Assembly (NCBI GenBank): GCA_028023455.1
Contig: JAQFVV010012416.1
Coordinates: 6,181,594 to 6,245,593 of the forward strand
DNA length: 64,000 nucleotides
Reading direction: 5' to 3'
Source of the DNA: Epiperipatus broadwayi
Taxonomy: Eukaryota > Onychophora > Udeonychophora > Euonychophora > Peripatidae
Shown piece by piece: positions 59,322 through 64,000 of the stretch. Below the pieces are notes generated by a model. The model was not told the DNA's origin and did not search any database. It saw only the letters and a list, made by a program, of their open reading frames with translations. The translations under genes were made by a program, and so were the position numbers. Each line of letters begins with the position of its first letter. The first letter of the stretch is position 1.

Positions 59322-62300
59322 CGCAAGTCAAATCGTATTCAAACTCAGCTGAACCAAAACTGAATTCAAACCCAACTCAACAGCTCAGATAGCAGAAATC
59401 GACGGCACAGTGCTATGCGCCAAGAACTAGCTCAACGGTTGGTGAGGACTAGAGACCCTTTTACTGACACGAATATCAATTAACTTTGACTACTTTTAAA
59501 TCGAATCATATGTATGTTCGGGTTGCCAACACAGACAGCGAGTATTAACATTTAAATAATTATAAAAGAATTATGAACTGAGAAACCAAGTTTGTTAGAA
59601 AATATTTAATAAGAATAATTTGTTTCGTTTCCATAAAACATAGAATGCATTAATTACCTCTAGTCTTTAAGAGAATTTACAAATATAATAAGAGTGGCGG
59701 TCCTTATCATATGCCAGCAATTATTTCACAACATAGAATTCTATGTCTAGGCCCCCAACGAGAAATATAAAGGCGGATAAAGGTATTCATTAAGAACGGA
59801 AATGATTGTTCTAATTTTATTACGGTGGAATGTGAGATTTATTTTCACGTTCGGAAATCTATTCATGAAGAGCAAAACGTATTTTAGGGCATAACGTTAA
59901 AATTGATTTGAAACTTATTGAATTAATAATATATTTGAGAATTTGTTCGACTTTAATTTAAATCACTTCATCACGAATTACGAGCATGGAGCGGGTTTTA
60001 CCGGAACAGAGATGCAACGGTACTGGCGGCTTACGAGGCAGAGAGTAAAATTGAAATATGATCGCTAGTCGATGATTGAAGTCCTATGGTGGCTTGCATC
60101 TAACAAGTCTTACGCCCTTTGACTAATGAATATGAAAGGAGGTACTTTCTTCCTTGAGAAATTTAAATAAGAGAATATGATCACCGACCAGCCTAACGGA
60201 GCGGAAGATTGCCCTGCGTCAGCAACGTTCGATGATGATGACTTGATGGTCATCGTTGAAAAATAAAACCCAGATAGAATGCTCGACGTGATAACTTGAT
60301 CAATTAATTAAAGTCAAACGAGCTTTTAACAAACTATTTGAAAGTATTTGTAAGTTATATTAATTATGCCCTAATCATCGTGCTCTTACTGAATCTTAAT
60401 ACAAATAACAGAAGTTGAATTAGAATCTATTTAACCCTTTATCGGCCCTTTTGCAATAAAACATTTAACATTATATTTGAGTTAATAAATATTAGTGGAA
60501 CGAGAAAATAATCTTTTAACATTTTGTGAATATATAAACCTTTGTGTATTAGATAGGAGCTGGGGACATAGGTAAAAACGGAGCTAATAATTGATTATTA
60601 GCCAATTATAAAAATAGTAAACATGTAATATTTCTTTCGACTCAATGATTGATAGAACTTATAAATTTAGTTCTAATGGGCGAGAATTACTATTTAAAAT
60701 TAATATATTATTTGCGTGAGGCAAATAGAACAAAGGAGCTCATCGAGTCGAGAGATTATTGGCATATAATTTTAAATAAACGAACATTAATAAAGCACAC
60801 AAATATATATATTAACTGAACCGCCAAGTAAGAAGAGAAAAGTTTAAAGACTAGAGATTAAAGAATTAAGATATAGATTTACAATAGCGAAAATAAAAGG
60901 TGTTAGAAAGATTTTTACATTAGAGAATAAAGAGCTCTTAAAAAGGAGTGTAAAATAAAGTTCGAACTGGCCAGAGAGTTTAGAGTTCATGAGAAATATA
61001 TTACCCTTCCGTGCTAGGTTCTTAAGTTACACATCCAAGTCGGTGAAACGTAGGCACCATTTGGTTGATTATTGGAACAGCATTTTTAGTAGCTTTTCAT
61101 GATGTTAGCAGTCTGATCGGTCCAGAAAGATTCAGCAGCACTATTGAAGATTTCTAGGGACTTCATGGAACCGTAGCCAGATTCCTGATGTTTTAGCCCT
61201 CTATCATGATGAAATACAATTTATACGCACAGAGTTCACTGCACTACTCGACAACAAAAGCTAGCCTTTTTCCTGACTTTTCAGGGCTATATATACTGTT
61301 CACTGATGCCTCCGGCTAGCGCTCATTTTATTATCAATGTGTTTTTTTATAATTAGTTGTTTTCAAATACATTCCCTCGATAAGGCTTTCAAACTAATTA
61401 GCTTGAATTCCTTCTCTAATTGAAAATGAATTCTTAAAATCTGAAAATGATTTAATTAGAAAAATGAATCCTTATCTTTTTCCAATTCATAAAGCTTTAC
61501 TATTGTTTTTAAGAATTTTAAAGCTTATCGAAGGAATGTAGCTTTTAATCACCGAAACTTTACAAATTATTTAAAGGTGAAAAAAAAACAAGTATTCCCG
61601 ACGCAATGAAACTTTCGAACAATTATATATATTTAATATTTACAAATATATATACGCACAATCCACGCAATTTAATATATATAAATTCATGAATATTTTA
61701 TCATGAATTTATTTAGAGAATTGATCAATTTTAAACTAAACTAATTAATTTTGCTACGCATTTGAAATAAGTTATTCATTATGGAAATTAGCGTGGATTG
61801 AACGTATAAAGCCCCATTGCATCGGAAATTTAAGGTTAGTATTAGGGTAAATAACATGAAGCTAGGATCGAACTCAGATCCGACTGCTTCAATACACATG
61901 TATACTTATACACTCTTAATACACTTAGATTGACTTATTATTATTATTATTTTTTATTATGAATCTTACAACCTTATTTTTAAATTCACATGAACCATAT
62001 CTTACACTATTTATTTATATTACAATATTATTTATAACCCTTAAGAAACATTATTTAAAATATTTATTTACACTAATCTTATAATATTATTATTAAATCA
62101 TTACGAACATCTTTATTTAACATGCGTGTATTCAATAAAATAAAATAAAAAATCGATTAGTTTATTACGAGTCATTCTTCATTATTATTTACTATAGATT
62201 TATTTACGCTTATTTATTTAACTTGATTTTTATCGATTTTATTTTAACTATTTGACCTACTTATTTATTTACGAACATTTTTTTAAATTAATTTGTGCGT

Positions 62301-62590
62301 TGATCACTTTTCCTAAGTATTTACCACTTCAAATTCTTATTTTTCTAGAGTGCATTTTTAGTTTTTATCATCATTAGGTAATAAATGTAATATTAAGAGA
62401 AGCAGGCAGCAAAGTATAAGGCAATTCAAACACACAGATAGATTTTGTGCTGATTTAAACCAACTTTTAATTTCTTGCAGAAGTCGTGACTACAGCATGG
62501 GCATTTTTGTGCACAACGGATCATGAACAGGGACTTTAAGATTGCAAATGGCAGGACTATCTCTACTGCACATTCGACTTACTAAAATAT
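59297..62590 (-). other. complex non-coding block with a second LTR-like end and TATA box
   Basis: The plus-strand text TGTACCGGTCGAAACCC at 59297 resembles the candidate LTR edge at 57279 (TGTACTGGGTCGAACC). A minus-strand TATA-like CAGTATATATAGCCC lies at 61298-61284. GC content is higher than in the introns to the left. I found no protease, RT or integrase frame in 59.3-62.6 kb, so this may be a second long LTR or part of a non-autonomous element. Confidence 0.3.
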
Positions 62591-62788
62591 TTATTTTATT
62601 TGGTTACTGGGAATTTTTCCTCCAGATTTATTAACTTTTATATGCCAGGACTTTTCTACTGGCGCATCATCATCAGTATTATTTATTCTTCGCAGTACCC
62701 ATCTGTAGAACAAATTCACCGCAAGAAAAGGCTTAATCCAACAAAAGTCAGGCCTGGAATTTATCTCCTTGCCCAAATACTCGCACAC
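62591..62788 (-). other. 65-codon open frame, possibly part of a repeat
   Basis: The frame reads SRPDFCWIKPFLAVNLFYRW and then RRINNTDDDAPVEKSWHIKV. The DNA under the second part (ctgatgatgatgcgccagtagaaaag on the minus strand) resembles the CTGATGA...GAAA tails of the PLEs in this window. It may be a retroelement 3' end that happens to be open. No domain recognised. Confidence 0.25.
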
Positions 62789-62948
62789 ACCTCAATCCTA
62801 ATTTAATACACTTTTTTTTTTAAATTTTATTTGATAATGTTTTATTTTCATTAATACTTTCATTATACACTTATTTATTTCATTTTTATATTTAAAGCGT
62901 TATTTTTACTCTCCCCCTTTTTTTTTTTTTTTAAAAAAAAAAAATTTT

Positions 62949-63330
62949 CATTTTGTTTGTCTATTTTGATTTTACACATTTATTTTGTTTGTGTCACGCT
63001 CCGCTATGTTCTAGACACATATGAGCTAGGATATCAATATAATCGATAAGACATAATCGAGGGTTTTTGACATAATCATTTTGCTTGTCTATTTTGATTT
63101 TGCACATTTATTTTGTTTGTGTCACGCTCCGCTATGTTCTAGACACATATGAGCTAGGATATCAATATAATCGATAAGACATAATCGAGGGTTTTTGACA
63201 TAATCATTTTGCTTGTCCATTTTGATTTTACACATTTATTTTGTTTGTGTCATGCTCCACTATGTTCTAGACTTATGAGCTGGGATATCAATATAATCGA
63301 TAAGACATAATCGAGGGTTTTGACATAAAT
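62949..63330. repeat. 128-bp tandem repeat x 3
   Basis: Units start at 62949, 63077 and 63205 ('cattttg-ttgtc-attttg'). All contain 'gtcacgctccgctatgttct', 'gagctaggatatcaatataa' and 'tcgataagacataatcgagg'. The first two units are almost identical and the third has a few changes and a short deletion. It lies between a minus-strand gag-like frame and the LTR-like block, as non-coding subrepeats often do in LTR elements. Confidence 0.9.
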
Positions 63331-63537
63331 CATTTTATCGTTGCTTTGACATTTTAAAAACTCTAAGATTGTTATTTATTTACTAAGACTACTTTTAATC
63401 ATTTTTAATTATTCAAACTAACTTGATACTCATTTTTTCATTTATTTCATTAAACTTTGTTAAACATTTTCCATTATTCCGAGTCCATGGTCGTTAATAA
63501 CTAGGTCAAGCCGGCGAATCCGTCAGATTACATATTT

Positions 63538-63963
63538 TTAATTTTTGTCAGGCAGTTCTTTATTATATATTTTTTTCTGCATATAGCCACTCGTGCTGGG
63601 GGATTGAGAATCACCCCTGGGTCTTTTCTTAAATCTAGTACGAGAGATGTCAGGATCGCTGTCAGTTATTCGAAAGATTTTTGTTCTCTCGGGACTATTA
63701 GAATAACGTCTTCTCCGGGGACTCCCCGTATTCGACCTATGTCTATATCTTACGGCGTTTACAGCTGGCGCTCTAAGTTGGGGTTTGAATCCCCTATCTC
63801 TCGTATCAAAAGTTGGTCTAGCTCTGTCAAAAGAGCTCAACAATTCCGCCATTTGTTCCACTGTTTTCCTTTCAGTTCCTATGAGCATTTGCTCAACATT
63901 ATGAGGAAAATTATGGCTGACTATCCTGACAATTTATTGTTCAGATTGTGGGTCTGCTGTTAA
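63538..63963 (-). pseudogene. gag-like fragment of a Ty3/Gypsy-type LTR retrotransposon (runs off the right edge)
   Basis: The minus-strand frame 63888-63538 begins within NFPHNVEQMLIGTERKTVEQ and continues MAELLSSFDRA. It resembles the C-terminal capsid helix of Gypsy gag proteins (P-x-x-vq-x-iL ... l-x-x-lAe-x-AD). A long Arg/Ser/Pro-rich tail follows (SPRRRRYSNSPERTK, KKRPRGDSQSPSTSG), as in nucleocapsid-like regions, but no CCHC knuckle is seen. Codons upstream of the first Met stay homologous-looking for about 12 residues, then meet a stop near 63935, so the frame is probably broken or the start is beyond. No pol follows to the left. Confidence 0.6.
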
Positions 63964-64000
63964 AGAGCGTAATTTTGCCACTTGCCTTCTAAAAAAAGAA

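Noticed and set aside
62670-62700. A second hammerhead ribozyme on the minus strand (CTGATGATGATGCGCCAGTAGAAAAG)
   Set aside because: Stem II does not pair properly before GAAA, and no stem I or III partner is present.
63604-63963. 119-codon plus-strand frame
   Set aside because: It is the complement of the gag-like minus-strand frame, which has the more protein-like composition and a family match.
47885-64000. Next CDC37 exon (Hsp90-binding domain)
   Set aside because: No stretch resembling KYEDSQKYL or LVCEETANYL with splice borders was seen; it probably lies beyond the window.
1-64000. CRISPR arrays, bacterial operons, ribosome binding sites, rRNA genes
   Set aside because: No regularly spaced short repeats, no tightly packed ORFs and no rRNA-like sequence. 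The window is clearly eukaryotic with spliced coding sequence.

Overview
This is an AT-rich, repeat-dense stretch of an animal nuclear genome. It holds one recognisable host gene, CDC37 (the Hsp90 co-chaperone), on the + strand. Four short exons are visible (20519-20652, 27113-27164, 30746-30850, 47834-47884), separated by introns of about 6.5, 3.6 and 17 kb. All have AG/GT borders and agreeing phases. The start-codon exon was not found upstream, and the Hsp90-binding exons must lie past base 64000. Huge introns, RTE LINEs with TGATGA tails, Penelope-like elements (PLEs) and tRNA-derived SINEs suggest an invertebrate, perhaps a mollusc such as a cephalopod. That assignment is an inference.

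Almost everything else is mobile DNA. 1-4300: an internally deleted mariner split by a LINE. 4962-14215: one old minus-strand RTE retrotransposon broken by three nested insertions: a PLE (itself holding a SINE), a 1.2-kb terminal-inverted-repeat element, and a 3.2-kb unidentified block. 16.1-16.5 kb: an LTR-like patch. 17.3-19.2 kb: a second PLE. 21.7-27.0 kb: a PLE cluster between CDC37 exons 2 and 3, with a hammerhead-ribozyme-like motif, a 115-bp palindromic MITE, a SINE and a hAT-type MITE.

28-34.5 kb: small inverted-repeat elements, exon 4 and a truncated RTE. 37331-42840: a 5.5-kb near-perfect palindrome with an 8-bp target-site duplication, lying in the intron before exon 5. 44.4-46.3 kb: degraded LINE copies. 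48.7-51.1 kb: a second mariner with the same deletion, and a hAT-like element. 51-57 kb: mostly featureless intron-like sequence with one RTE 3' end. 57.3-64 kb: more complex sequence with LTR-like ends, a polypurine tract, a 128-bp tandem repeat and a minus-strand gag-like ORF running off the right edge.

Most interesting: (1) a foldable hammerhead ribozyme motif next to a PLE reverse transcriptase; (2) the 5.5-kb fold-back element; (3) the nested RTE, whose reading frame can be followed through all three insertions; (4) three PLEs with the same outward-facing 3'-end architecture and recurrent hairpin-GAAAC tails; (5) a very small tRNA-like SINE with an extended acceptor helix. No CRISPR array, prokaryotic operon or rRNA gene is present.
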